Assembly: GCF_000382045.1 (NCBI RefSeq)
Contig: NZ_KB907462.1
Span: 124,001-188,000, forward strand
Direction of reading: 5' to 3'
From: Variovorax atrisoli 110B
GTDB lineage: Bacteria; Pseudomonadota; Gammaproteobacteria; Burkholderiales; Burkholderiaceae_C
DNA: 64,000 nucleotides
In this document: positions 45,660-55,373 of the stretch, piece by piece
Position numbering within the stretch: position 1 is the first letter of the stretch
Layout: every line of letters begins with the position of its first letter
The notes under the pieces: model-generated
The model's input: the letters and a program-made list of their open reading frames with translations, nothing else
Databases searched by the model: none
Told to the model about the DNA's origin: nothing
Position numbers and translations under genes: made by a program

Positions 45660-46667
45660 ATGAGAGACAAGACCGTGCGACACACAGGACAGAACGCAGG
45701 GCGCCGCGCCGCGCTGGTCGCGACCCTTGCCGCGATGGCATGGCTGGCGCCATCCGCCGCCTGCGCGCAAGACGCGCCATGGCGCCCCGCCAAGCCCGTG
45801 ACCATCGTGGTGCCCTACGCCCCCGGCGGCGGGACGGACACGGTGGCGCGTGCGGTGGCCCGTCAGCTCGGTGTGTTCTGGAAGCAGCCGGTGATCGTCG
45901 AGAACGTGCCGGGCGCCGACGGGCTCATCGGCACGCGCCGCGTCATGGATGCCCACCCCGACGGCTCCACGCTGCTGCTGCAGGTGCCATCCATCGCCTT
46001 GACGCGCTATACCCCCGGGCTGAGAGGCGTCGATCCGCTCCAGCGGCTGCAGCCCGTCACGGCGGTGGCCCAGGCCTCCAACGCGATCGTGGTGAGCGGC
46101 AAGATGCCGGTCAAGACGCTGGCCGAGTTCGTGGCCTACTGCCAGCGCGCAGGGCAGCGGTGTTCGCTCGGCACCACCGACAACCAGTCGCGCCTTCTCT
46201 CGCATCAGTTCGTCGCGGAGTCGAAGCTTTCCGATGCGGTCGTCGTCAACTATCGCGGCACCAGCGCCGTCGTGTCGGACCTGGTCGCCAACAACGTCAA
46301 CCTGTCCTTCACGGGCATCGCGGCGGCACTGCCCCATGCCAGGGCGGGCACGCTGCGGTTCCTCGCGACGACCGGCGACAGGCGCAGCGCGGTGCTGCCC
46401 GAGGTGCCGACGGCGAAGGAGGCCGGCTTCGGGCAATACCGCTCGATCAACTGGTTCGGCGTCTTCGGCCCCCTGGGCATGCCGGCTCCCGTGACGCAGG
46501 CCATCGTGGCCGCGCTGCGCGACGCGGTGAAGGACGGCGACGTGCAAAGAACGATCGCGGCGGCGGGAGCGGAGCCCGTCGTCAATTCACCGGCCGAGTT
46601 CGCAGCGCAAGTGCGTGAAGAGAGCGAGCGCCTCGGCTCGCTCGTCAAGCGTCATCCGCTGGAGTGA
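45660..46667 (+). CDS. Bug/TctC-family receptor
   Basis: 335 aa. Sec-type signal (GRRAALVATLAAMAWLAP...CAQ), then WRPAKPVTIVVPYAPGGGTDTVAR and VIVENVPGADGLIGTRRVMDAHPDGSTL. ATG 45660 lies within AAGAGACAAGATG. Second of the pair. Its binding-loop sequence (PGADGLIGTRRVM) differs clearly from its neighbour. Confidence 0.87.
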   Translation: MRDKTVRHTGQNAGRRAALVATLAAMAWLAPSAACAQDAPWRPAKPVTIVVPYAPGGGTDTVARAVARQLGVFWKQPVIVENVPGADGLIGTRRVMDAHPDGSTLLLQVPSIALTRYTPGLRGVDPLQRLQPVTAVAQASNAIVVSGKMPVKTLAEFVAYCQRAGQRCSLGTTDNQSRLLSHQFVAESKLSDAVVVNYRGTSAVVSDLVANNVNLSFTGIAAALPHARAGTLRFLATTGDRRSAVLPEVPTAKEAGFGQYRSINWFGVFGPLGMPAPVTQAIVAALRDAVKDGDVQRTIAAAGAEPVVNSPAEFAAQVREESERLGSLVKRHPLE

Positions 46668-46887
46668 ACAGGCCGGCTGCAGGCATGCCTGTGGCGGGCC
46701 GGTCCCACCCATTCGAGCCTGGGTGCTGCAGCGACCCGGTCGAACGGTGCCGGGGGCGCCGGGATTCCAGACGCTGCGGACACGGGCGTGTGCATGAATG
46801 CTGTCGCCGGCTGTCCTGTTGCTATCAACACCCGACCATCGACAGGCTATGCTCGCGCCTTCCACAAGCTCCCTGCCACCGACGTTG

Positions 46888-47703
46888 ATGAAACCCGCGA
46901 AGGCCCAGGTCGAACTCGCCGCATCCCCCTTGCCCCGGGCGCCGGGCACATCGCTGCACCGCCAGCTCTTCGTGGTCCTTCGCGACGAGATCGTGCGCGG
47001 CGTGTATTCGGCTTCGGGGCTGTTGCCGAAGGAGGAGTCGCTGTGCGAGCGTTTCGGCGTCTCGCGCATCACGGTGCGGCGGGCCCTGGCGGACCTGGCC
47101 GCGCAGGGCCTGGTGGAGCGGCGGCATGGGCGCGGCACCTTCGTGCTGCAGGACCGCTTGCCGCTGGTACGGGCGCGACCCAGCCTTTCCCTGATCGACA
47201 GCCTGCGCCAGACGGCGAGCGAGACGCAGGTGCAGGTGTTGCGCGTCGAGCGGGTCGAGGCACCTTCGGACGTGGCCGCACTGCTGCAGCTCGCGCCGGG
47301 AGAAAAGGCGGTGCATGCGCTGCGCCTGCGCAGCATGAACGGCACGCCGGTCATGCTGTCCGATGCGTGGGTGCCCGAGCGGCTGGGCAAGCAGGTCACG
47401 GCCACCTCGCTTCGCAAGCAGGCGCTCTATGAGATCCTGATGGCCCAAGGCGTGAAGTTCGGCCGCGTGATCCAGGAAATCACGGCCGAGCTGAGCGATC
47501 CGGTCCGAGCGAAGCTCATGCAGACGGAAGTCGGAGCGCCCCTGCTGAAGATCGTTCGCGTGCTGCACGATCCCGCCGCGAGGCCGGTCCAGTACATCAC
47601 CGTTACCATGACGCCCGAACGCAGCCGCATCCTGATGGACATCCCGGGTGAGACCGTCAACACGCTGAGCGCGGGTCAATTCGTGCACGAGGTCGCCGGG
47701 TAG
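46888..47703 (+). CDS. GntR-family (HutC subfamily) regulator
   Basis: 271 aa. The winged helix (residues about 30-100: LPKEESLCERFGVSRITVRRALADLAAQGLVERRHGRGTFV) precedes a UTRA ligand domain (from about 115). HutC-type regulators usually repress uptake or catabolic genes until the ligand binds. The start is uncertain: ATG 46888 fits the family, ATG 46849 and a frame to 46798 are open. It closes the lyase-hydratase-Bug set and is its likely regulator. Confidence 0.88.
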   Translation: MKPAKAQVELAASPLPRAPGTSLHRQLFVVLRDEIVRGVYSASGLLPKEESLCERFGVSRITVRRALADLAAQGLVERRHGRGTFVLQDRLPLVRARPSLSLIDSLRQTASETQVQVLRVERVEAPSDVAALLQLAPGEKAVHALRLRSMNGTPVMLSDAWVPERLGKQVTATSLRKQALYEILMAQGVKFGRVIQEITAELSDPVRAKLMQTEVGAPLLKIVRVLHDPAARPVQYITVTMTPERSRILMDIPGETVNTLSAGQFVHEVAG

Positions 47704-47795
47704 GCCGCCTGCTGCGCGAGTGCGGTTCCACGAAGGTGACGCGGTCGCCCTGATCCGCGGGACAAGCAAGACGGAGCTCTGAAGGCCGATTCGCT

Positions 47796-48707
47796 TCAGG
47801 GTGGCAGGAAGAGTCCCTCCCCGACGCACAGTGCCATCTGCTCCTCGACGGCATTGCGGAAGACCTTCGCTGCCAGGCTCACGGGCCGTCCCTTGGCGAC
47901 CGCGAGCATGCGGGTCACCGCGAAGCCGCGGACGGGCACCGCCACCAGGCCTTGCCAGATGCTGGATGTTCGTACCACGGATCTGGGCAGAACGGCGACG
48001 CCAAGGTCCGCGCGGGTCAGTTGTGCGGCCCCTTCGTTACCGTCGATCTGTATGACCGGCTGCATCACTCCATGCTCGGTCTCGAGACTGTGCCGCAGGC
48101 CAAGGGAAATGATGATGGGCAGCTTGCGCAGTTCGCGCGCCTGCACGCTCGAACGGGCGGCGAGCTTCGAGCCCGGAAGACAGAAGACAGCGATCTCCTG
48201 GCGCACGAGCGGCGTGAAATGGACGTGTTCCTGATTTCCGGGATTCGACACGATGGCCAGGTCAATGGTGCCAGCGGTCAATCGATGCAGCGCGTCGTCG
48301 GTGGGGCTCTCGGTCAGCTCCAGCCGGACTTGAGGAAAGCGATGGCGGAAGTCCAGCGCGAGGCGCCCGTGAATCGCCTGTCCGACCGTGGGTGCCGAAG
48401 ACATTCGCACCGTGCCGCGCACGTCGCGATGAAAGCCTCGCATGCCACGGTTGAAGTTGGAGACGTCCGTGGTCGCGCTTTCGACTTCTCGCACGATGAA
48501 GCGGGCGCGCTCCAAGAACATCAGGCCGCCGTCGGTCAGTTGCACCCCCGCGATGCTGCGATGGAAGAGAGGGCCGCCGAGATCGTCTTCGAGCAGGCGC
48601 ATCTGCCGGCTGATCGCGGACTGCGCCACGTGCAACACAGCTGCAGCCGCGCTGATGCTTCCCTTTTCCGCCACCGTCAGGAAGTAGCGTACCTGTCGCA
48701 GATCCAT
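47796..48707 (-). CDS. LysR-family transcriptional regulator
   Basis: 303 aa. MDLRQVRYFLTVAEKGSISAAAAVLHVAQSAISRQMRLLE is a clean LysR DNA-binding domain; the effector domain begins about residue 95 (GTVRMSSAPTVGQAIHGRLALDFR). It diverges, across 157 bp, from the large Bug-tartrate-CocE-type set and is its likely activator. Confidence 0.92.
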   Translation of the reverse strand: MDLRQVRYFLTVAEKGSISAAAAVLHVAQSAISRQMRLLEDDLGGPLFHRSIAGVQLTDGGLMFLERARFIVREVESATTDVSNFNRGMRGFHRDVRGTVRMSSAPTVGQAIHGRLALDFRHRFPQVRLELTESPTDDALHRLTAGTIDLAIVSNPGNQEHVHFTPLVRQEIAVFCLPGSKLAARSSVQARELRKLPIIISLGLRHSLETEHGVMQPVIQIDGNEGAAQLTRADLGVAVLPRSVVRTSSIWQGLVAVPVRGFAVTRMLAVAKGRPVSLAAKVFRNAVEEQMALCVGEGLFLPP

Positions 48708-48864
48708 GATGCATCTCCAGAGCCATCCAGCGAAATTTTAGATGGATGGCAGCTGAAATCTCTTCTTTTGCGTTGGTCTCGGCACATCCAGAATTGCGCA
48801 TGCCGGACCCGGGGCGTGATCACCGCAGCCCCCGCCGGCCAGACAAAAAAAGACGGAGACGAGA

Positions 48865-49902
48865 ATGATCAAGACCATGGAAGTGTCCGCACGGTCCGCG
48901 CACCGTGCCGTCCAGGCAGTGACTGGCGTGCTGGCATTGCTGCGCTGCGCCGCCATGGTTCTTTCGGCGCTTTTGGTGGGAACCCTGGCGCATGCCGGCT
49001 ATCCGGAAAAGCCGGTGCGCATCGTCGTTCCGTTCGCCGCGGGCGCGGGGGCGGATGTCGCCTCCCGTTTCATGGCGGGCAAGCTCGCGCAGCGCTGGGG
49101 CCAGGGCACCGTGGTTGACAACCAGGTCGGCGCCAACAGCATCATCGGCGCGCAGCAGGTCGCACGCGCACCGGCCGACGGATACACGCTGCTGGTGCCG
49201 AACGACACCACGCTGGCTGCGAACCCGGCGTTGTACGCAAAGCTTCCCTATGACCCGCTCAAGGACTTCGCGCCGATCGCGCTGATCGGCGAGACGCCTT
49301 TCGTGCTGGTCGCGTCGCCCCGGCTGCAGGTGCGTTCGGTCGAGGAGCTGGTGAATGCGGCCAGGGCAAGGCCCGGCGAGATCAACTTCAGCACCAGCGG
49401 CGTCGGCAGTGCCCAGCATCTTCCGATGGAGATCCTGATGAGCAGCGCGGGCATCCGGATGCTGCACGTGCCCTACAAGGGCGCGGCGGAAGCCGCCACG
49501 GCGGTGGTGGGCGACCAGGTGCAGGTGATGTTCGCCGGCGTCTCCGCGGTACTGCCGTTCCTTCAGTCGGGCCGGCTCGTGCCCCTGGCCGTCGGCACCT
49601 CGCGGAGGCTCGCCGTGCTGCCCCAGGTTCCGACGATGTCCGAGTCCGGCTTCCCGGGGTTCCGCTATGGCGCATGGCTGGGCTTCGTGGCACCGGTCGC
49701 GACGCCCGCGGCGATCGTCAACAAGATTAACACCGACATCGGCGAGATGCTGCGCCAGCCCGAGGTGCGCGAGAAGCTGCTGGCCATGGGCTTTCTTCCC
49801 GCCGAACCGGCCGGACCGGAAGCCTTTCGCAAACACATCGACGAGGAACTTGCTCGCTACGGCAAGTTCATCCGGGCCGCCGGCATCGAGCCGTCACGCT
49901 GA
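48865..49902 (+). CDS. Bug/TctC-family receptor
   Basis: 345 aa. The signal peptide is long (about 48 residues, with a hydrophobic core LLRCAAMVLSALLVGTLAHA). YPEKPVRIVVPFAAGAGADVASRF and TVVDNQVGANSIIGAQQVARAPADGYTL are the family loops. AGACGGAGACGAGA lies before the ATG. It leads the operon controlled by the divergent LysR; the adjacent D-tartrate-dehydratase-like gene suggests tartrate or a related hydroxy-diacid as ligand. Confidence 0.88.
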   Translation: MIKTMEVSARSAHRAVQAVTGVLALLRCAAMVLSALLVGTLAHAGYPEKPVRIVVPFAAGAGADVASRFMAGKLAQRWGQGTVVDNQVGANSIIGAQQVARAPADGYTLLVPNDTTLAANPALYAKLPYDPLKDFAPIALIGETPFVLVASPRLQVRSVEELVNAARARPGEINFSTSGVGSAQHLPMEILMSSAGIRMLHVPYKGAAEAATAVVGDQVQVMFAGVSAVLPFLQSGRLVPLAVGTSRRLAVLPQVPTMSESGFPGFRYGAWLGFVAPVATPAAIVNKINTDIGEMLRQPEVREKLLAMGFLPAEPAGPEAFRKHIDEELARYGKFIRAAGIEPSR

Positions 49903-49943
49903 GCCCGCCCGAGGAAGAAGTTCCAGGACACACAGAAGGCACC

Positions 49944-51122
49944 ATGCGGATCATTGACCTCCAGGAAGCGGCTTTTCCGGTGCAGAGCACCATGCGCAAC
50001 GCCGTGTTCTCCTTCGCGGAGATGACCACCTCCATCGTCGCGGTACGGCTGGATTCCGGCGCAGGCAGCACACCGGTCACGGGGTATGCGTTCAACTCCA
50101 CCGGACGCTATGCCTGCGGGCAGCCCATGCGCGAGCGCTTCTTCCCGCGGCTGTTGCGGGCGCAACCTGAGTCGCTGCTCGACGCAGCCGGGGTGCTCGA
50201 TCCAGCCATGGCTGTGGCGGCGATGCTCGTCGGCGAGAAGCCGGGTGGCCATGCCGAGCGATCGATCGCCATCGGGACCATCGAGACCGCACTGTGGGAT
50301 GCCATCGGCAAGGCCCAGGAACTGCCCACGGCGGAAGTGCTGGCCCGGCGCTATCGCGGCGGGACCATGCAGCGCAAGGTCTCCGTGTACGTGGGTGGAG
50401 GCTGGTACCGCCCGGGCGGTGTCGCGAAGGACGTGGCAGACGAGATTCGCAGCCACCAGGCCGGCGGCTACACCCATGTGAAGATCAAGGTGGGAGGGGC
50501 TTCGTTGGACGAGGACCTGCGCCGGATCGATTGCGCCTTGAGTGTGCTGCCCGACAGCGGCCACCTGGCGGTGGATGCCAATTGCAAGTTCCAGCGGGAG
50601 GAAGCCCTGCGCTACGCAGAGGCATTGGCACCTTATGGCCTGCGCTGGTTCGAGGAGCCTTGCGATCCCAACGACTACTCGCTGATGGCCGAACTCGCCT
50701 CCGTCTATGCACCGCCGCTGTCCGCCGGCGAAAACCTCTACGGCATGCAGGACGTGACCAACCTGGTGCGCCTGGGCGGTTGGCGCAGCGAGAAGGACTT
50801 GATCCAGGTCGACCCTCCGCAGTCCTACGGACTGCATGCCTTTGCCAGCATGGTGCGGGCCCTGGAGGCGCAGGGCTGGCCTGCGGGCAGCCATTTTCCG
50901 CACGGCGGCAACCAGATGTCCCTGGCCCTGGTGGCCGGCCTGGGCCTGGGCGGCTGCGAGGCTTACCCCGGCGTGTTCGGCTCCTTCGGCGGCTTTGCCG
51001 ACGACACGCATGTCGAGGGCGGCTTCGTGCACCCGCCGCAGCGCCCGGGCATCGGCTTCGAGGGCCACAGCGCGCTGCATGCGCTGATGAGCTCGGTCGG
51101 TGCCGGGCTGAAGGCCCACTGA
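49944..51122 (+). CDS. Enolase-superfamily acid-sugar dehydratase, D(-)-tartrate dehydratase-like
   Basis: 392 aa. The whole sequence resembles the D-tartrate dehydratase (TarD) subgroup: RNAVFSFAEMTTSIVAV, NSTGRYACGQPMRERF, GEKPGGHAERSIAIGT and PHGGNQMSLALVAGLGLGG. The general acid/base Lys is in VKIKVGG, and metal ligands are in VDANCKF, WFEEPCDP and SAGENL. TarD dehydrates (S,S)-tartrate to oxaloacetate. The substrate is likely D-tartrate or a close acid sugar. It is directly followed by an FAH-family gene. Confidence 0.82.
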   Translation: MRIIDLQEAAFPVQSTMRNAVFSFAEMTTSIVAVRLDSGAGSTPVTGYAFNSTGRYACGQPMRERFFPRLLRAQPESLLDAAGVLDPAMAVAAMLVGEKPGGHAERSIAIGTIETALWDAIGKAQELPTAEVLARRYRGGTMQRKVSVYVGGGWYRPGGVAKDVADEIRSHQAGGYTHVKIKVGGASLDEDLRRIDCALSVLPDSGHLAVDANCKFQREEALRYAEALAPYGLRWFEEPCDPNDYSLMAELASVYAPPLSAGENLYGMQDVTNLVRLGGWRSEKDLIQVDPPQSYGLHAFASMVRALEAQGWPAGSHFPHGGNQMSLALVAGLGLGGCEAYPGVFGSFGGFADDTHVEGGFVHPPQRPGIGFEGHSALHALMSSVGAGLKAH

Positions 51123-51190
51123 GTGCATAACGCGCACAGGACCGTAACTCCTCCACCTCCTCGCTTCCATTGCTGTTCTCAGTCCAACCC

Positions 51191-52042
51191 ATGAACTTTG
51201 TCACCTTCCGTACCGACTCCGATCCGACGCCTCGTTTGGGCGCGGTCGTGGATGGCGCCATCGTCGCCCTGCCGGGCGACATGGTGTCTCTTTGCAGCGG
51301 CGGTGCCGCTGGCTTTGCCGCCGCGGCAAAGGAGGCCGCCTCTGCGCCTGCGGCTGCCCGCGTTCCGCTCGGTGCCGCGAGGCTGCTGCCCGTGGTGCCA
51401 CGGCCCGGCAAGATCATCTGCATGGGGCTGAACTACGCGGACCACGCCGCCGAAGGCGGCAACCAGCGGCCCGACTATCCCAGCTTCTTTCTGCGCGGCC
51501 CGTCCTCGCTGACAGCGCACGGTGGACCGATCCAGCGGCCGCGCGTATCGACCCAGCTCGATTTCGAGGCCGAATTGGCCGTCGTGATCGGCAAGGCTTC
51601 ACGCCACCTGACCGAGGCCGATGCTCTGGAGGCCGTCGCCGGCTACGCCTGCTTCAACGACGCGACGGTGCGCGATTACCAGCGCAAGACGGCCCAATGG
51701 ACCATCGGCAAGAACTTCGATGCCACGGGTGCCTTCGGCCCCTGGCTGGTGCCGGCGTCCCAACTCCCTCCTGGCGCTGCGGGGCTGAAGATCGAATCGC
51801 GCCTGAACGGCACCGTCATGCAGAGCAGCAACACGGCCCGGATGCTGTTCCCCGTTGCGGAAACGCTGTGCTTGATCACCGAGGCCCTCACGCTCGAACC
51901 GGGCGACGTGATCATCATGGGCACGCCCGCGGGTGTCGGCTATGCACGCAAGCCGCCCGTGTGGATGAAGGAAGGGGACACGGTCGAAGTCGAGATCGAA
52001 GGCATCGGGGTCCTGTCGAACCCCGTCGACAACGAGAAGTAG
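51191..52042 (+). CDS. FAH-family hydrolase/decarboxylase
   Basis: 283 aa. GKIICMGLNYADHAAEGG, metal ligands in LDFEAELAVVIG and the FNDATVRDYQRK Asp, and IIMGTPAGVG are hallmarks of the fumarylacetoacetate hydrolase family. Members hydrolyse acylpyruvates or decarboxylate oxaloacetate. After a tartrate dehydratase, which makes oxaloacetate, a decarboxylase role is attractive but unproved. The start at ATG 51191 has no strong ribosome site; TTG 51170 is the alternative. Confidence 0.88.
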   Translation: MNFVTFRTDSDPTPRLGAVVDGAIVALPGDMVSLCSGGAAGFAAAAKEAASAPAAARVPLGAARLLPVVPRPGKIICMGLNYADHAAEGGNQRPDYPSFFLRGPSSLTAHGGPIQRPRVSTQLDFEAELAVVIGKASRHLTEADALEAVAGYACFNDATVRDYQRKTAQWTIGKNFDATGAFGPWLVPASQLPPGAAGLKIESRLNGTVMQSSNTARMLFPVAETLCLITEALTLEPGDVIIMGTPAGVGYARKPPVWMKEGDTVEVEIEGIGVLSNPVDNEK

Positions 52043-52133
52043 GGCCGTTCGATATGCATCGCCCGCACGACCGTGTCGACTTCGGCCTGCAGCCGGCCCG
52101 CACCTGCCATCCACATCGACCTGCAAGGTGGCC

Positions 52134-52451
52134 ATGATCTTCGAGCTCAGAACCTACACCGCCGAAGCCGGGCGCACCGCCGACTTCCTGAAGCTGTACG
52201 AGAGCATGGCGCTGCCGCTGCAGAACAGGTACCTGGGCGGTCTCGTGGGCTTCTACGTCAGCGAGATCGGCCCCTTGAACCAGATCGTGCACCTGTGGCG
52301 ATTTGCCAGCCTGGCCGATCGCGAGCAACGGCGCTCGGCGATGGAGGCCGATCCGGCCTGGCAGGCATACAGGGTGCGATCCAGGGAGCTGGGCGCCATA
52401 CGGCAACAGGAATCGAAGATCCTGAAGCCGACATCGTTTTCGCCGTCGTAG
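52134..52451 (+). CDS. NIPSNAP-family protein
   Basis: 105 aa. IFELRTYTAEAGRTADFLKLY at the start and LNQIVHLWRFASLADREQRR in the middle are the NIPSNAP ferredoxin-like dimeric fold. The family occurs next to catabolic enzymes; its molecular function is unclear. AAGG precedes ATG 52134; GTG 52128 is a second option. It is separated by 113 bp from the next Bug receptor. Confidence 0.87.
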   Translation: MIFELRTYTAEAGRTADFLKLYESMALPLQNRYLGGLVGFYVSEIGPLNQIVHLWRFASLADREQRRSAMEADPAWQAYRVRSRELGAIRQQESKILKPTSFSPS

Positions 52452-52564
52452 CAGTCCATCGGGCGGCGATGCACGTGGAACGCGACTGGTTCGAACTGGC
52501 ACGGCCTGAGGGAGTCCTCCGACGCGCCGTGTCCTTCCCGACACACCAATCCGGAGACAAGAGC

Positions 52565-53527
52565 ATGAGCAACATCAACCGCAGGACACTCATCAGCGCA
52601 GCACTCGGCAGCGCCTTGCCCGCGATCGCCCAGCCAAGCAAGCCTGATGTCCTGCGAATCGTCGTTCCCTTTCCCGCGGGCTCCGGGATGGACGTCACCG
52701 GGCGGCTGCTGGCGCACACGCTCGAAACCACGAGCGGCCGCACCGTCGTCATCGACAACAAGCCGGGCGCTGGTGCCGTGATCGGATCGCTCGATGTGTC
52801 ACGCTCCAAGCCCGACGGAAACACGGTATTGCTGAACTCCGCCGGCCATACAACGAACGCGGCCCTGTACAAGAGCCTGCCCTTCGACTCGAAGGCGGAC
52901 TTCACGCCCATCACCCGTCTGGCCACCTACTACGGATGGGCATTGCTCGTCGGGGCGAACTCCCGATTCAAGACCATGCAGCAGTTCGTCGATGCCGCGA
53001 AGGCATCGCCGGGAAAGCTCACCATCGCGAACTCGGGCCTGGGCAATCCCACACACATCGTGGCCTCGCTGTTCTGCAAGAACGCCGGCGTGGAACTGGT
53101 GCACGTCCCGTACAAGGGTGCGCCGAGCAACGACCTGATCTCGGGTCTGGTCGACTGCACATTCCTCGCACCGGTCTCCGCGCAGGGCTGGATCCAGGCC
53201 AGGCAGATGCGCGCGCTCGGACTCTCCGGCAACGTGCGCTCGCCCATTATTCCCGACACGCCCACCTTCGCCGAACTCGGCCTGGACGTGCCGGAAATTC
53301 CTGCGTGGTCGGGCATCTGGGGGCCGAAGAACATGAGCGAGGCGGCGGTCAACTCGCTTTACGCCATGTTCGTCAAGCTCGGCCAGGACCCCAAGTACCG
53401 GCAGTACATCCAGGAAGGCGGTGGCGTGGTCGAGGCGATGGCACCGCGCGAGTTCAAGGCCTATGTCGATTCGGAGATCGACCGCTTCGGAAAGATCCTG
53501 CCGTCATTGGGAATCCAGATCAGTTGA
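52565..53527 (+). CDS. Bug/TctC-family receptor
   Basis: 320 aa with a Tat-like RR leader (NRRTLISAALGSALPAIAQ). VLRIVVPFPAGSGMDVTGRLL and VVIDNKPGAGAVIGSLDVSRSKPDGNTV are the binding loops. GGAGACAAGAGC before ATG 52565. It is the second Bug in this operon, followed 20 bp later by the CocE-like hydrolase, suggesting that it receives a product or substrate of that enzyme. Confidence 0.88.
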   Translation: MSNINRRTLISAALGSALPAIAQPSKPDVLRIVVPFPAGSGMDVTGRLLAHTLETTSGRTVVIDNKPGAGAVIGSLDVSRSKPDGNTVLLNSAGHTTNAALYKSLPFDSKADFTPITRLATYYGWALLVGANSRFKTMQQFVDAAKASPGKLTIANSGLGNPTHIVASLFCKNAGVELVHVPYKGAPSNDLISGLVDCTFLAPVSAQGWIQARQMRALGLSGNVRSPIIPDTPTFAELGLDVPEIPAWSGIWGPKNMSEAAVNSLYAMFVKLGQDPKYRQYIQEGGGVVEAMAPREFKAYVDSEIDRFGKILPSLGIQIS

Positions 53528-53547
53528 GCATCAAAGGAAAGATCAGA

Positions 53548-55344
53548 ATGAACCAAGCGAACCCGACCCAGGGGAGCGTAGACCACGCGCTCTCCAACGA
53601 CATGCCCGAGCCCGTCCATGCCGACGGCATGCGCATCCTCTGGGATTTGCCGATTCCGATGACCGATGGCATCGTTCTGCGTGCGGATGTCTTTCTGCCG
53701 GAGGCACCTGGCCGCTACGCGGCACTGATTTCCTATGGGGCCTATGGCAAGGGCGTCCCGATGCAGGTGGGATACAAGAGCGCGTACGACCGCATGGTGC
53801 GCGACTTCCCCGACATCGCCGAAGGCTCATCGAACAAATACATGAACTGGGAGGTCGTCGATCCCGAGAAGTGGGTGCCCGACGGCTTCATCTGCATCCG
53901 CGTCGACAGCCGCGGGGCGGGGCGCTCCCCGGGCGTGCTCGATCCCACGTCGGAGCAGGAAACGAGGGACCTGTACGAATGCATCGAATGGGCGGCGGCG
54001 CAGCCCTGGAGCAACGGCAAGATCGGGATGAACGGCATCTCGTATTACGCGACCAACCAGTGGTACGTAGCCGCCTTGCAACCTCCCCACCTCGCGGCCA
54101 TCTGCGTGTGGGAAGGGTTCGTCGACCGCTACCGGGATGCGGCCCGACACGGCGGCATCTACTCGCAGTTCGGCGAAGGCTGGTATGAGCGCCAGGTGTT
54201 GCGCATCCAGCACGGCTACGGCGAGCGCGGCTCTCGCAATCCGAACAACGGCGAGCTGGTCTGCGGTCCGGAAACCCTGTCGGACGAGGAGCTGGCGGCG
54301 AACCGCGCTCCGAAGATGTCCAACGAGTCGCTGAATCGACCGCTGGACGACGAGTTCTATGCCGGGCGCAAACCCGACCTGAGCCGTGTCAAGGTGCCTC
54401 TACTGTCCGCTGCGAACTGGGGCGGCATGGGTGTCCATCCGCGCGGCAATTTCGAAGGCTATATGGCGGCGGCTTCCAGCCAGAAATGGCTGGAGGTGCA
54501 TGGCAACAGCCACTTCAGCCCTTTCTACCGCGCCGAGGGCGTTGCATTGCAGAAGCGTTTTCTCGGGCACTTCCTGCAAGGCAAGGACACGGGCTGGGAC
54601 CGGCAGCCGCCGGTGCAGCTGCAGATCCGCCGGCCGGGGGAGCACTTCACGATCCGCGACGAGCAGGAATGGCCGCTGGCACGTACACAGTGGACCAGGT
54701 ACTACCTCGAACCCGCCAGCCGCAGCCTCGGCACTACGCCGGCCACCGGCGCCAGCATCACCTACAACACCATGGACGACGGGCTCATGTTCAGGCTCCC
54801 GCCGGCCGAGGAAGAGTTCGAGATCACCGGCCCCGTCGCGGCGCGACTGGTGATCTCCTCGAGGACCACGGATGCCGACATCTTCCTGGCGCTGCGGCTG
54901 TTCGCGCCGGACGGCAAGGAAGTCCTGTTCGTCGGCTCCAACGATCCGCGCGTGCCGATCGCCCTGGGTTGGCTGCGTGCCTCGCACCGCAAGCTGGACG
55001 AGGCCAAGTCGCTGCCGTACCGCCCCTACCACACGCATGACGAGTTACAGCTGCTCGTGCCAGGCGAGCCGGTCGTCCTCGACATCGAGATCCTGCCGAC
55101 CTCCATCGTGGTTCCGCCCGGCTACACGCTGGCCCTCAACATCCGCGGTTGCGACTACGACCACGGCCTGGGTGACGCCGGCTTCTCGGACCAGCCGTAC
55201 CCGATGACGGGCGTGGGCCCCTTCCGCCATGCAAATCCGCAGGACCGGCCGCCGGAGATCTTCGGCGGCCAGAACACGCTCCACTTTGACAGGGGCAACG
55301 AGCCCTTCATCCTGCTGCCCATCATCCCAGCCAAGGGCGATTGA
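53548..55344 (+). CDS. CocE/NonD-family hydrolase
   Basis: 598 aa. Alpha/beta-hydrolase domain (residues about 20-380) with nucleophile motif NGISYYATNQ and the C-terminal jelly-roll (PPAEEEFEITGPVAARLVI...) of the Xaa-Pro dipeptidyl peptidase/cocaine-esterase family. His is in the HGNSHFSPFY region. The typical catalytic Asp of GWYD is replaced (ANWGGMGVHPRG), so another acid or a variant mechanism is needed. It would hydrolyse an ester or amide, cytoplasmic as no signal is seen. AAAGGA before ATG 53548. Confidence 0.85.
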   Translation: MNQANPTQGSVDHALSNDMPEPVHADGMRILWDLPIPMTDGIVLRADVFLPEAPGRYAALISYGAYGKGVPMQVGYKSAYDRMVRDFPDIAEGSSNKYMNWEVVDPEKWVPDGFICIRVDSRGAGRSPGVLDPTSEQETRDLYECIEWAAAQPWSNGKIGMNGISYYATNQWYVAALQPPHLAAICVWEGFVDRYRDAARHGGIYSQFGEGWYERQVLRIQHGYGERGSRNPNNGELVCGPETLSDEELAANRAPKMSNESLNRPLDDEFYAGRKPDLSRVKVPLLSAANWGGMGVHPRGNFEGYMAAASSQKWLEVHGNSHFSPFYRAEGVALQKRFLGHFLQGKDTGWDRQPPVQLQIRRPGEHFTIRDEQEWPLARTQWTRYYLEPASRSLGTTPATGASITYNTMDDGLMFRLPPAEEEFEITGPVAARLVISSRTTDADIFLALRLFAPDGKEVLFVGSNDPRVPIALGWLRASHRKLDEAKSLPYRPYHTHDELQLLVPGEPVVLDIEILPTSIVVPPGYTLALNIRGCDYDHGLGDAGFSDQPYPMTGVGPFRHANPQDRPPEIFGGQNTLHFDRGNEPFILLPIIPAKGD

Positions 55345-55373
55345 GCGGCCGGACCGCAAGGACGAGACGCGAA

